Assembly (NCBI RefSeq): GCF_000158915.1
Contig: NZ_GG657754.1
Coordinates: forward strand, 751,745-812,004
Reading direction: 5' to 3'
DNA: 60,260 nt
Source: Streptomyces himastatinicus ATCC 53653
GTDB taxonomy: Bacteria; Actinomycetota; Actinomycetes; Streptomycetales; Streptomycetaceae
A program made the position numbers and the translations under genes. Position 1 is the first letter of the stretch. Each line of letters starts with the position of its first letter. Positions 22,983 through 32,479 of the stretch are shown here, piece after piece. The notes under the pieces are model-generated. The model ran no database searches and had not been told where the DNA came from. It saw nothing but the letters and a program-made list of their open reading frames with translations.

Positions 22983-25817
22983 TTATGTCTTCCGCAGAAC
23001 GCGGGCGAGGTCCTGCCTGCCCCGGATGCCGAGCTTGCGGTACACACTCGTGAGGTGGAACTCAACGGTCCGTTGAGTGAGGAACAGCGACTCGGCGATC
23101 TCCCGGTTGGTCGCCCCCGCGATGGCCTGCTGGGCGACTCGGCGCTCGCTGCCGCTCAGTGTGTCGGCGGGCGAGGCGGTGCTGCGGCGCAACCTGCCGC
23201 CCGCCTCGCTCAGCGCGGGCAGCGACTGGTTGAGCTGTAGCTGGTCCCCGCACAGCACGGCCAGGTCGATCGACCGGCGCAGCCGCTCGCGCGCGCCCTC
23301 GCCGTCACCCCTGCGGTACAGCCTGCGGCCCAGCAGATACTCGGCCCTGGCCTGCTCCCACCTGCCGGGCGAATCCGCGAGCGTGTGGACCGCGTCGGTG
23401 AGCAGGTCGATGCCGGCGTCGCCCGCGGTCAGCACCCCACGGGCCATCCTCAACATGCCCAGGGCCCGCGTGGTGCCCCAGCGGTGCACCGATTCCTCCA
23501 CCCGTTCGATGAGATCCAGTCCTTCGTGGGGGCGGCCGAGTTCGGCGAGCACGTCCGCCGCGTCGAACCACCACGGCGCCAGCACGGGGTTGCTGATGTC
23601 CCCCTCGGCCAGGCTGTCGGCGCACCGGTAAAAGTAGGTGAGGGCGCCTTCCAGGTCACCCAGTGCCGCCCGGCCCCGCGCCCGCGCCATCACGTACCAG
23701 TGGTATTCCAGAGTGAATCGGTCAAGCCGCGGCCGAGTGATGAGGTCGAGCACCTCCAGCGCCCGCGCGGGCTCCCCCCGGCGGATCAGCGCCGAGGCGA
23801 GCGCGGTCTGTGGCATCACCACGTTCGGGGCCCAGGACTCCTGGAGCACGACGTCGAAAGACAGTTGCGCGTCGGAAAGCGCCTCACTCACGTTGCCCGC
23901 CCAGTGGTAGACCTCGGCACGGGTACTCCTGCCGAGCGTGTGCGTCCACGCCTCACCGGTGCGCTGCGCGTGCTCGATCAGGGCGGTGAGCGCGTCCAGC
24001 GCGGGATCGATCTGGTCGGCGAGGTAGAGCGAGAGGCTGGCGCCCAGCACCGCCCATCCGCCCGGTGCGACATCGCCGATGCGCAGGACTTTCTCCGCTT
24101 GGGCCGCGACCTCGGTGGCGGGCCTGCCCTGGAAGGTGCCGAGCGAGGACAGCATGCCCAGCAGCTGTCGCTCCTCTGCGGTGTCCCCCTGCGGTGGTAC
24201 GTAGTCGCGAAATCGCCGCCCCACTCTGCGCACGGTGGATTTCTCGTCGAGGCCGGAAATCAGATACGCGAACTCGACGAGCGTGCGCAGCGCGCGGTCC
24301 GCCGGGGTGTTTTCCGCACCGTCCTCGGCGTCGATCGCGTCGATCACCTCGTCCACCAACTCGAAGGCCCGCAGGGAGTTCTGCACTTCCAACGAGGTCA
24401 GGGCGTACTGCACCACGAGCGGTGCTCGGGTGCGCGGATCGTGTACCAGGCCCAGCGCGTGCTCCAGATACTCCAGCGCCCTTGTGGGCTCGGTCTGCCC
24501 GAGCACCCTGGCCAACGCGGCCAGCAAGGTCACGTCGTCCGGGTCGTGCTTCAGCGCCTGCGAGAGGTAATGCGCGGCCGCGGCGGGCGCTCCCCGGTGC
24601 TCCGCGCTCTCCGCGGCCGTCAGCAGCACTCCGACCATCCAGGGCGCCGGGTCGCCAGGCAGCAGCATCAGCTGGACCGCGACCTCCTCGGCCGGGCGGC
24701 CGGAGTCGTTGAGCAGCCTGGCGGCCCGCTCGCGCAGTGCCACCCGCTCGTCCGCCGACGTGGTGTCGAGCACCGCGCTCCGGATCAGATCGTGCGCGTA
24801 GTCGAGGCCGTCGCCGAGCAGCAGATCGTTGGCGCGCAGGATCTCCACCGCCGCGCCCGCCGGGCCCGGCTGTGTCCCGGCCAATGCCGCGATCGTCTCG
24901 ATGGTCTCACCGCCCAGCACCGCGATGGCCGTGGCGACCGCGTACGCGTCCCTGGGGAGCCGGTCCAGCAGAGAGCGCGCGACGACATCCCATCCGAGCT
25001 CGTCGAGCAGAGCCGTCTGCTCGGCACCGGGCGAGAGCTCGTCACCGCGCAGGCGGCTGACCACCCGCTGTACCAGGAACGGATTACCACCGGTGATCTC
25101 AGCGCATTTGGCGGAGAACGCCGCGTCGAGTTCACGGTCGAAGGCCCGGTGCAGCATTTCGCCGACGGCCTCGGTGGTCAGCGGCGGCAGGTCGACGACC
25201 AGGCAGCTGAGGGGGTCGCTGATCTCGTCGAGCACCTCGGGCCGGGACCGCTCGTGGCCGGTGCGCTGGGTCATCAGCACCAAGAGCGGCAGATCCTCCG
25301 CGCGGCGCAGCAGGAAACCCAGCCAACGCAGGGACGCCTCGTCGCACCACTGGACGTCGTCGATCGCCAGCACCACCAAGCCGTCGGCGCTGAGCCCGGC
25401 GGTGAGCCAGTGCAGGCCGTGCATGACCGAGTACGTGTCGGTGGGACCGGTCTCGTCCGTGCGGTCGGGAAGCAGGGCGGGCAGAGCGAGCCGGGCGCTC
25501 CCGCTGAGCAGTGGCGAGCTTTCGGCTCCGTCCTCGGTGAGGCGCAACGGCTCAAACAGGCCACGCACCGTTTCGTAGGCGGCCGAACCACTCTCCGGGC
25601 ATTTGACGGTCAACACCGTCCGGGCGACGGGAGTGAGCTCGTCGAGCGCGACGGAGAGGAGCTTGGTCTTGCCGATGCCCGCCGGGCCGCGCAACAGGAC
25701 TGCCTGTCCCGCGCCGAGCGACGCACCGCGTGCACGCTCGACCAGGAGAGACCGTTCCCAGTCGCGGCCGGCCAGTTCCGTGGCCGGTTCGGACTGCGGA
25801 CCACTGCGCGCGACCAC
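22983..25817 (-). CDS. LAL-family LuxR transcriptional regulator (LAL-4)
   Basis: This 944-aa LAL regulator is the only one of the four here with a canonical Walker A (RGPAGIGKTKLL, about residues 43-54). Walker B is VVLAIDDVQWCDEASLRWL. The C-terminal LuxR helix-turn-helix reads AGATNREIAESLFLTQRTVE then FHLTSVYRKLGIRGR. The start is GTG at 25817 with GAGGAG about seven bases upstream. It is first in the run of same-strand regulators and is separated from LAL-3 by a promoter-sized gap, so it may head its own transcript. It likely acts as a cluster regulator. It diverges from the other three in P-loop and linker, so it may belong to a different LAL subgroup. Confidence 0.9.
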   Translation of the reverse strand: MVARSGPQSEPATELAGRDWERSLLVERARGASLGAGQAVLLRGPAGIGKTKLLSVALDELTPVARTVLTVKCPESGSAAYETVRGLFEPLRLTEDGAESSPLLSGSARLALPALLPDRTDETGPTDTYSVMHGLHWLTAGLSADGLVVLAIDDVQWCDEASLRWLGFLLRRAEDLPLLVLMTQRTGHERSRPEVLDEISDPLSCLVVDLPPLTTEAVGEMLHRAFDRELDAAFSAKCAEITGGNPFLVQRVVSRLRGDELSPGAEQTALLDELGWDVVARSLLDRLPRDAYAVATAIAVLGGETIETIAALAGTQPGPAGAAVEILRANDLLLGDGLDYAHDLIRSAVLDTTSADERVALRERAARLLNDSGRPAEEVAVQLMLLPGDPAPWMVGVLLTAAESAEHRGAPAAAAHYLSQALKHDPDDVTLLAALARVLGQTEPTRALEYLEHALGLVHDPRTRAPLVVQYALTSLEVQNSLRAFELVDEVIDAIDAEDGAENTPADRALRTLVEFAYLISGLDEKSTVRRVGRRFRDYVPPQGDTAEERQLLGMLSSLGTFQGRPATEVAAQAEKVLRIGDVAPGGWAVLGASLSLYLADQIDPALDALTALIEHAQRTGEAWTHTLGRSTRAEVYHWAGNVSEALSDAQLSFDVVLQESWAPNVVMPQTALASALIRRGEPARALEVLDLITRPRLDRFTLEYHWYVMARARGRAALGDLEGALTYFYRCADSLAEGDISNPVLAPWWFDAADVLAELGRPHEGLDLIERVEESVHRWGTTRALGMLRMARGVLTAGDAGIDLLTDAVHTLADSPGRWEQARAEYLLGRRLYRRGDGEGARERLRRSIDLAVLCGDQLQLNQSLPALSEAGGRLRRSTASPADTLSGSERRVAQQAIAGATNREIAESLFLTQRTVEFHLTSVYRKLGIRGRQDLARVLRKT

Positions 25818-25989
25818 CGTAACTCCTCTTGCTCCGGCGACGGCGGTTGGGCGTCCTCAAGCGGCCGAAAACACTTTGGCCGCCGCATGGATGATCAGTA
25901 GGCCGCGATCGTACCGCTTCGTGCAGGGCGCGTGGACCCGCCCACTCGATATCCCTCGTCACACGGGAGGGAGGCCTGAAGGGTGTCAA

Positions 25990-26600
25990 TATTCCGATCA
26001 GGCTGCTGAGCTGGGCGTCTCCTGTGGATGCTGAGGCATCCGGGGTGGCAGGTTGTGGTACTCGTTGAGCTGTCCGCCAAGTACCTGGTGGCGCCTGACC
26101 GGGGCAGCAGACAGAGGGATGACCTTCGGGTCGTCGTCCGGTGCTCGTAGGCCGAGGCTGCGGTGGGTCCGTCCCACATCGTTCGGCGAACGCGTTTGAC
26201 CGGGGGCTTTGCGGTGGGGTCGGGATGACGGCTGCGCCATTGCCGGCGAAGACGGCGTCGAACACGTCGGTGAACTTGCTGTCCCGGTCGCGGATGAGGA
26301 TGTGGAAGCACCCGGCCCTGTTGCCGAGGTCCGTGATCAGGTTGCGGGCGAGTTGGGTGACCCCCATGCGCCGGTGGGACGGGCGGTGACGCCCAGGACG
26401 TGGACACGCCGGGTGGCGATCTCCATGAGGAAAGCGTAGAGGCGCTTGAAGGAGACGGTGGGGCGGCAGACGTACCGGGGCCGAACTGGCGAGAAGAAGG
26501 GCTTCCGGGTGCGCGAGCACCCCGCTCGTGAGGAACCGCCTATGCGGCGCCCAACGCCGCCCCGAAGTGCTCGACGGCTTCATCGCCGGGACCGGACTGG
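25990..26600 (-). pseudogene. Degraded integrase-core (rve) transposase remnant
   Basis: Pieces of one transposase appear in different minus-strand frames: [20 protein letters not shown] (about 26390-26450), then [20 protein letters not shown] and RDRDSKFTDVFDAVFAGNG with the DDE-type Asp region, then RTHRSLGLRAPDDDPKVIPL and RRHQVLGGQLNEYHN at the C-terminus (about 26030-26170). At least two frameshifts separate them and the N-terminal half is missing. It is a dead insertion-sequence relic marking the outer edge of the polyketide regulator block. I could not identify its terminal inverted repeats. Confidence 0.75.
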
Positions 26601-26946
26601 GACTGGAGTCCCGTCGAAATACCTGGACGTCTACGGCGCAGATATCGTCATCCGAGTTGCGCGTGGGTGACTGTGCGGGCGGAAGGCCAAGAGCCGAGCG
26701 TGCCCCGGACGCGGGGTGCACCACACTCGGCGGCGCCGTCCGAGCCGATCCGGGTGTCGAGGCTGACCATCGAGGTACGACGCATGCCGGCGCGGCGCGG
26801 GTCGCCGCAAACACCGGCGCCCACGGGACGCCCCCTGATCAGCCCATCGCCTTCGTGGTCCCCCCCGACCACCGAACCCGCGGTCCACGCCCCCCGTCAG
26901 ATCACGGCGGCGGCCTCGGCGTCGCCAGTGGCGTGTCGGCGTCGGG
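26601..26946. other. Non-coding stretch between transposase remnant and TetR gene
   Basis: I see no supportable gene, hairpin terminator or repeat here. A 74-codon minus-strand frame exists (26648-26872), but it resembles no family I know. Confidence 0.3.
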
Positions 26947-27564
26947 TCACGGCACCGACACCAGGTCCAGCCGGCCACTCGCCATGGCCACGACCGTCGA
27001 GACCAGGGCTTGCAATCCGGCCTGTTCGGCCTCCTGGTCGGGCAGCGAGAGGTGCTGCAAGGTGAGTCCGTCGAACCCGGCGAGGAAGAACCGGGCGATG
27101 GTCTCGGCCGGCTGGACGAGCTCATGGTCGGCGCGTTCAGCGGCCTCGGTGATCAGCTTGGTCGTCACGGCCGTCACCTCGCGGTAGTGGCTCTGGAGAG
27201 CCGCCTGAAGGCTGGGCGCGCGGAGCGCGAACATGGACAGCTCGGTGAGCAGCTGATAGCTGGTCGGCCGCTCACGCACGGTGCGCCACAGTGCGGCGGC
27301 CAGGGCGACGACCGTCTCCTCGAAACCGGCGTCCGTGGGCGCCCCGTGCTCGACCTGGGCGAGCAGCTCCTGGGTGAGCTGTTCCATGACGGCCCGGTAC
27401 AGGTCTTCTTTGGTGCCGAAGGTGTAGTGCACCGTCGCCTGTGCCACGCCGAGCTCGGCGGCGATGGCACGGGTGCTTCCGGCGGCGACGCCCTCCCTGG
27501 TCATGAGGTCGATGGCCGCTTTGATCAGCTGGGGGCGGCGCTCCGCCGCGGACACGTGAGCCAT
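26947..27564 (-). CDS. TetR-family transcriptional regulator (copy 1)
   Basis: This is a 205-aa TetR repressor. Residues about 10-55 form the DNA-binding domain (AAIDLMTREGVAAGSTRAIA, then AELGVAQATVHYTFGTKEDL). The rest is an all-helical ligand-binding domain. The frame is open upstream to 27597, but I chose ATG 27564 because the paralogue at 32840 starts with the same MAHVSAAERR at the same distance from a shared upstream motif. It is divergent from the FMO-SDR-ALDH operon and probably controls itself and that operon. The two TetR proteins are nearly identical in the DNA-binding domain and differ mostly in the C-terminal half, which suggests shared operators but possibly different ligands. 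Confidence 0.9.
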   Translation of the reverse strand: MAHVSAAERRPQLIKAAIDLMTREGVAAGSTRAIAAELGVAQATVHYTFGTKEDLYRAVMEQLTQELLAQVEHGAPTDAGFEETVVALAAALWRTVRERPTSYQLLTELSMFALRAPSLQAALQSHYREVTAVTTKLITEAAERADHELVQPAETIARFFLAGFDGLTLQHLSLPDQEAEQAGLQALVSTVVAMASGRLDLVSVP

Positions 27565-27578
27565 AGGCACATCATAGC

Positions 27579-27616
27579 GACCCAGTCTTTTGAGCAAGTC
27601 GGTCGATCAAGTCGAT
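27579..27616 (-). promoter_or_regulatory. Putative TetR operator region, copy 1
   Basis: The minus strand carries ATCGACTTGATCGACCGACT (27616-27597), a CGACTT-N7-CGACTT direct repeat, followed by GACTGGGTC (27587-27579). The same arrangement at the same distance from the start codon precedes the second TetR gene (32788-32825). It lies ahead of TetR copy 1 and within reach of the divergent FMO promoter. Confidence 0.6.
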
Positions 27617-27753
27617 CCGCTGGACCGGGACGGCCGCCCGTTGGCCGCTGGGGTCCCCTCCGTGGCCGCACAGGTCAGTTCCCGCCGAGCGCCTGGTGCA
27701 TAGGTTTCCGGCAACACCTGCGAGACGTCAGGTAAAGGAAAGGAGGCGGGCTG

Positions 27754-29109
27754 GTGAGCGAGAACCGGTACGACGCATACGACACCTGTGTCATCGGAGC
27801 AGGCCCCGCCGGTCTGGCCGTCGCGAGGGCGCTGACGGAGCGGGACCTGCCGTACACGCACATCGAGCGGCACACCGGGCCGGGCGGGCTGTGGGACATC
27901 GACAATCCCGGCAGCCCGATGTACGAGTCTGCCCACTTCATCTCCAGCAAGACCCTCTCCGGCTTCGGCGGCTACCCCATGCCGGACCACTTCGCGGACT
28001 ATCCGCCGCACCGGCAGATCCTGTCCTACCTGACGTCGTTCGCCGAGGCGTACGGGCTGAGGGAGCGGATCGAGTTCGGCACCGAGGTCCGCGACGTCGA
28101 GAAGAACGCGGACGGCACCTGGACGGTGACCCGGGCCGACGGGCGGGAGAGCGTGCATCAGCAGGTCGTGGTGTGCACTGGCTCGCAGTGGAACCCCAAC
28201 GTCCCGGATCTGCCAGGTGAGTTCACCGGCGAGGTGCGCCACACCGTCAGCTACCGAAGCAGTGACGAACTGCGCGGCAAGCGGGTGCTCGTGGTCGGTG
28301 CCGGGAACTCCGGTCTCGACATTGCCTGCGACGCGGCCCGTGCCGCCGACCGCGCGGTGATCAGCATGCGGCGCGGCTACTGGTTCATCCCCAAGCACCT
28401 GTTCGGACGCCCGGTGGATACCATCGCGGCGGGCGGACCGCACCTGCCGATGTGGCTCCAGCAGAAGCTCTTCGGCACCCTGCTGCGCATCATCAACGGT
28501 GACCCGCGCAGGCTCGGCCTCCAGAAGCCCGACCACAAGCTGTTCGAGACCCACCCCGCGATCAACTCGATGCTGCTGCACCACCTCCAGCACGGCGACA
28601 TCACGGCGAGGCCCGGCATCTCCCGTACCGAGGGCAGGACGGTTCACTTCACCGACGGCAGCAACGACGACTTCGACCTGGTCCTCCTGGCAACCGGATA
28701 CGTGCACAAGGTGCCCGCTGCCCAGAAGTACTTCGGCAACGAACAGCACCCCGACCTCTACCTGTCGTCGTTCTCCCGCGAACACGAGGGCCTGTTCGGC
28801 GTAGGTTTCGTGGAGACGAACTCCGGGGCCTACAAACTCTTCGACAGCCAAGCCCAGTTGATTGCCTCCTTCGTCCAGGACACCCGGGGCGGGCTCCCGA
28901 CGGCCGAGCGGTTCGCCCGCATGATCCGCAGCGACCGGCCCGACCTGACCGGCGGGCTGAGGTTCGTCGACTCGCCGCGCCACACCGGATACGTCCACAG
29001 CGAGGCCATCGTGAAGTACCTCGCCAAGGTCGCCGCCGAAATGGGCTGGCGTGCGGAGGGCCGTCCGCCGCGGGTGACGTCCGTGCGGCGCGAGGCGGTG
29101 GCGTCGTGA
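27754..29109 (+). CDS. Flavin-binding monooxygenase (class B FMO/BVMO type)
   Basis: This 451-aa protein has a first FAD Rossmann motif GAGPAG (15-20), the FMO fingerprint FTGEVRHTVSYR (157-168), a second NADPH Rossmann motif GAGNSG (182-187) and a late ATGY motif near residue 313. It would use NADPH and O2 to oxygenate a carbonyl or heteroatom substrate. The start is GTG, with a strong AGGAGG (27741-27746) seven bases upstream. Its stop overlaps the SDR start (GTGA). Together with SDR and ALDH it forms a short oxidative chain, plausibly for a ketone or alcohol-derived hydrophobic compound. The substrate is not known. The divergent TetR and the AraC regulator at the end of the operon suggest induction by that substrate. 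Confidence 0.9.
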   Translation: MSENRYDAYDTCVIGAGPAGLAVARALTERDLPYTHIERHTGPGGLWDIDNPGSPMYESAHFISSKTLSGFGGYPMPDHFADYPPHRQILSYLTSFAEAYGLRERIEFGTEVRDVEKNADGTWTVTRADGRESVHQQVVVCTGSQWNPNVPDLPGEFTGEVRHTVSYRSSDELRGKRVLVVGAGNSGLDIACDAARAADRAVISMRRGYWFIPKHLFGRPVDTIAAGGPHLPMWLQQKLFGTLLRIINGDPRRLGLQKPDHKLFETHPAINSMLLHHLQHGDITARPGISRTEGRTVHFTDGSNDDFDLVLLATGYVHKVPAAQKYFGNEQHPDLYLSSFSREHEGLFGVGFVETNSGAYKLFDSQAQLIASFVQDTRGGLPTAERFARMIRSDRPDLTGGLRFVDSPRHTGYVHSEAIVKYLAKVAAEMGWRAEGRPPRVTSVRREAVAS

Positions 29110-29981
29110 CGTACGACTTCCGCGACAAGGTCATCGTGGTGACCGGCGGCGCGGGCGGCATCGGCGGCGCGATGTGCCGCAGGTTCGCCGGCGGCGGTGC
29201 CCGGCTCGTCGTGGTCGACATCGACGAGGTGCGCGCCGAGCGCACCGCCTCCGAACTCCCCGGAACCGGTCATATCTACCTGAGCTGCGACCTGCTGGAC
29301 CGCGCCGCAGTGGAACGGGGGCTGGATTCCATCGCCGCGACCCACGGCCGTATCGACGTCCTGGTCAACAACGTCGGAATGACCAGCGCCGAACGCTTCG
29401 ACGTCCGCAGCGTCGAGAGCATCGAGCGGGAGATCGACCTCAACCTGCTCTCCCCGCTGGTCGCCACCCGCCTCGCCATTCCACTGCTGCGAGCCTCCGG
29501 AGATCCGCGCGTGATCACCGCGGTGTCCCTCGGCGGGATCTTCCCGCTGGGCGAGACCCCCATCTACACCGCGTCGAAGTTCGGGCTGCGCGGTGCCATG
29601 CTCGCCATCGGGCTGGATCTCAGGGGCAAGGGGATCAAGGCCGGTTCGGTGCTGCCGTCGGCGACCGACACCCGGATGCTCCAACAGGAGGCCGTGGACG
29701 GCGGGAACTCCATGCAGTTCCAGGACCAGCCGCAGCAGCCGGCCGACGTCGTCCGCGCCGTCGTCAGCCTGCTGGACAGGCCCCGGCTGGAGGCGTATGT
29801 CCGGCCGAGCCAGTCGCGACTGGTCCGGTTCGCGATGCTGGCGCCGAACCTGCTGCCCAGGCTCTTCCCACTGTTCCGGAAGCGTGGTGAGCGGGGCATG
29901 GCCCGCTATCTGGAGGACCTGCGGCGCAGGGGACTGGCCCATCAGGTCGGCGGCCAGTGGGAACTGGTGGAGGAATCATGA
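29106..29981 (+). CDS. Short-chain dehydrogenase/reductase
   Basis: This 291-aa SDR has the NAD(P)-binding TGGAGGIG (13-20), NNVG (88-91), catalytic Ser141, Tyr154 and Lys158 (YTASK). Asp38 after the second strand (VVVDID) suggests NAD(H) preference. The C-terminal extension of about 40 residues (after LEAYVRPSQSRL) is rich in Leu and Arg, as in membrane-associated SDRs of lipid metabolism. Its GTG start overlaps the FMO stop, and its stop overlaps the ATG of the ALDH gene (29978-29981), so the three are translationally coupled. It probably interconverts an alcohol and a carbonyl in the same pathway. Confidence 0.9.
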   Translation: MTYDFRDKVIVVTGGAGGIGGAMCRRFAGGGARLVVVDIDEVRAERTASELPGTGHIYLSCDLLDRAAVERGLDSIAATHGRIDVLVNNVGMTSAERFDVRSVESIEREIDLNLLSPLVATRLAIPLLRASGDPRVITAVSLGGIFPLGETPIYTASKFGLRGAMLAIGLDLRGKGIKAGSVLPSATDTRMLQQEAVDGGNSMQFQDQPQQPADVVRAVVSLLDRPRLEAYVRPSQSRLVRFAMLAPNLLPRLFPLFRKRGERGMARYLEDLRRRGLAHQVGGQWELVEES

Positions 29982-31399
29982 CGGGGACGGACCCGAAGGA
30001 CGAGCTCGACCTCGTCAACCCCGCATCAGGCGAGCTGATCACGACGGTCACCGCCGTCGGCGCGCACGAGGTCGCAAAGGCGGCCGAGCGGGCACACGTC
30101 GTCTTCGAGAGCGGCGTCTGGTCCGGGCGGCCCCCGCGCGAGCGCGCGACGGTACTGCTCCGCCTCGCTGACCTCATGGAGCGCGACGCCGAACTCCTGG
30201 CCCGGCTGGACAGCGAGGACGCGGGCAAGCCGATCACCGAGTGCCGTACCGGCGACGTACCCGGGGCGATCGAGTCGATCCGCTGGTTCGCGGAGGCGGC
30301 CGACAAGGTCTTCGGGCGCCTCGCCTCCACCGGACACGACAGCCTGGGGCTGATCAGCCGCGAACCCGTCGGCGTTGCCGCGGCGATCCTGCCCTGGAAC
30401 TACCCCCTGGCCATGGCCGCCTGGAAGGTCGGCCCGGCGCTCGCCGTGGGCAACAGCCTGCTGCTCAAGCCGGCCGAGGCGACCCCGCGCTCCACCCTTC
30501 ACCTCGCTGGCCTGGCGGCGGAGGCGGGCCTCCCGGACCACGTGCTGACGGTGCTGCCCGGCCACGGTTCCGTCACCGGAGCGGCCCTCGCCCGCGACGC
30601 CTTTGTCCGCGCGCTGTCGTTCACCGGATCAGCCACCACCGGACGCGGCATCCTCGCCGATGCGGCGGAGACCAACTTCAAGCGGGTTTCCCTGGAGATG
30701 GGGGGCAAGAGTCCCCAGGTGCTGATGCCGGACGCGCTCTCGTACGGCGACGAACTGATCGAGAACATGATCGAGGCCGCGTTCCTGACCATGGGCCAGA
30801 ACTGCACGGCCGGCTCCCGGATCCTGGTCCACCAGGACATCGCCGACGAGGTCCTCGCCCGGTTCACGGCGGCGGCCAAGGCGCTGGTCATCGGGGACCC
30901 GGCCAAGCCGGAGACGCAGATCGGCCCGCTGATCAGCCGCGTGGCCAGGGACCGGGTCGCGGCGGCGGTGGAGGAGGCCCGAGCCGCCGGTGCCGGGATC
31001 CACACGGGCGGGCTGCCCAGGGGCCTGCATCCGCAGGGCGCCTACTGCCCGCCGACCGTCGTCACCGGAGCCCCCGAGAACGGCAAGGTCCTGACGCAGG
31101 AGCTGTTCGGCCCGGTCGTCACCATCCAGACCTTCACCTCCGAGGACGAGGCCGTGGGGCTGGCGAACGCCTCCGAGTACGGTCTCGCCGCCTCGGTCTG
31201 GACCCGTGACCTCGACGCGGCCTTCCACCTGGCCCGCCGCATCCAGGCGGGCGTGGTCTCGGTCAACGCCTACAGCGAGGGCGACATCACCACCCCCTTC
31301 GGCGGCTGGAAGCAGTCCGGCTTCGGCGGCGCGGAGAAGTCGACGAACGCCTTCGAGCAGTGGACCAGGGAGAAGACAGTCTGGATCCGCACACGCTGA
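29978..31399 (+). CDS. Aldehyde dehydrogenase family protein
   Basis: This 473-aa ALDH has Asn141 (PWNYP), Glu240 (LEMGGKSP) and nucleophile Cys276 (GQNCTAGS), plus SFTGSATTG for the cofactor. It would oxidise an aldehyde to an acid with NAD(P)+. The frame is open to 29957, but ATG 29978 overlaps the SDR stop in the usual ATGA arrangement and gives a normal N-terminus (MTGTDPKDELDLVNPASGE). It is the last gene of the FMO-SDR-ALDH operon. The convergent AraC gene ends only 6 bases away, so no separate terminator fits between them. Confidence 0.9.
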   Translation: MTGTDPKDELDLVNPASGELITTVTAVGAHEVAKAAERAHVVFESGVWSGRPPRERATVLLRLADLMERDAELLARLDSEDAGKPITECRTGDVPGAIESIRWFAEAADKVFGRLASTGHDSLGLISREPVGVAAAILPWNYPLAMAAWKVGPALAVGNSLLLKPAEATPRSTLHLAGLAAEAGLPDHVLTVLPGHGSVTGAALARDAFVRALSFTGSATTGRGILADAAETNFKRVSLEMGGKSPQVLMPDALSYGDELIENMIEAAFLTMGQNCTAGSRILVHQDIADEVLARFTAAAKALVIGDPAKPETQIGPLISRVARDRVAAAVEEARAAGAGIHTGGLPRGLHPQGAYCPPTVVTGAPENGKVLTQELFGPVVTIQTFTSEDEAVGLANASEYGLAASVWTRDLDAAFHLARRIQAGVVSVNAYSEGDITTPFGGWKQSGFGGAEKSTNAFEQWTREKTVWIRTR

Positions 31400-31405
31400 C
31401 GGCGT

Positions 31406-32479
31406 TCAACTGCCGACGCGCCCCTCCCGCGCACGCAGCTGGCGGGGCGCCACGCCGTGCCAGCGACGCACCGCCCGTCGGAGCGCCCGTACGTCGGAGA
31501 AACCCGCCTGCCGGGCGATGTCACGCATCGTCGCCTCGCTTCGGTACAGCAGCTGTTCGACCCGCTCGCGCCTCACTCCGTCGACGACGGCCTCGTACGT
31601 CGTACCGCACTCGGCCAGACGACGGCGCAGCGTGCGCTCGCTGGAGGCGTGACGGCGGGCCTGCTCGACGACCGAGGGCACGTCGGGCAAGCTCTGCGCG
31701 ATCGAGATCTCCAGCACCTCCAGGAGGTCCTGCTGGTCGCGGCGCGACGCCATCGCCTGCTCCAGCACCTCAACAGTGGCGGCGTACGTGACGGGATCCC
31801 GGCCCGGCATCGGGCGCCGGGCCCACACCATCGGGAACACCATGCGGTTCACGTCCGCGGCGAACCTCACCGCGCAGCGGAACAGCTCGGTGAACGGATG
31901 CATGTCGGGCGGCGCGGGGAAGGCGAACTCGACGCTCTGCGGGGCGAATTCGACGCCGGCACTCAGGCGTGTCAGCGTGACGACGCTGGCGAACGCCTCC
32001 TCGGCGAGGAAGACCGCGACCGTCGGATCGAGCGCGGGGTCGGGCAAGTCGGCGCGCAGCACATAGCCGGTCTCCTCCTCGTCGGCCGACCAGACCACCA
32101 TGGCCCCGGACAGGTTCTGGAAGCGCACACCTGTCTCGACAGCGTCCCGCAGGGTCTCGGCGGCCAACTGCGCGAAGCCGAGCAACCCCCAAGCGGTCAG
32201 GTGCTGGGCCGCACCCACCCGCAGGCCCAGGTGCGCGTCACCCGTGAGCTCCACAGCACGGCGGATGACGGCGCTGCCCTGCCGGTAGGAGACGCGCAGC
32301 CCGGCGGAGCGCATCACCGTCTCGTCCAGTCCGACGCGGGTCAGCTCCGAGTGGAGGTCGACGCCGTACCCATCCGCGACGAGCGCGAGGTAGCGGAGGA
32401 TGTTCGGCGGGATGGTGGCCGAGGTACTGCGACTGGTGCCCGGAGTGTTGTCCGGAAAGGGGCGGCGGGGCATGGGCAT
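31406..32479 (-). CDS. AraC-family regulator, OruR/Arabinose-binding type
   Basis: This 357-aa protein has a long N-terminal effector domain (about 20-215; ends with VEFAFPAPPDMHPFTELF) of the kind found in OruR-like AraC proteins. It has a C-terminal double helix-turn-helix (about 260-345; VVEQARRHASSERTLRRRLA and TMRDIARQAGFSDVRALRRA). It is convergent with ALDH and very likely regulates the oxidative operon or responds to its substrate. Family members with this layout often control catabolic or P450/alkane-type genes. That role is inferred here. Confidence 0.88.
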   Translation of the reverse strand: MPMPRRPFPDNTPGTSRSTSATIPPNILRYLALVADGYGVDLHSELTRVGLDETVMRSAGLRVSYRQGSAVIRRAVELTGDAHLGLRVGAAQHLTAWGLLGFAQLAAETLRDAVETGVRFQNLSGAMVVWSADEEETGYVLRADLPDPALDPTVAVFLAEEAFASVVTLTRLSAGVEFAPQSVEFAFPAPPDMHPFTELFRCAVRFAADVNRMVFPMVWARRPMPGRDPVTYAATVEVLEQAMASRRDQQDLLEVLEISIAQSLPDVPSVVEQARRHASSERTLRRRLAECGTTYEAVVDGVRRERVEQLLYRSEATMRDIARQAGFSDVRALRRAVRRWHGVAPRQLRAREGRVGS

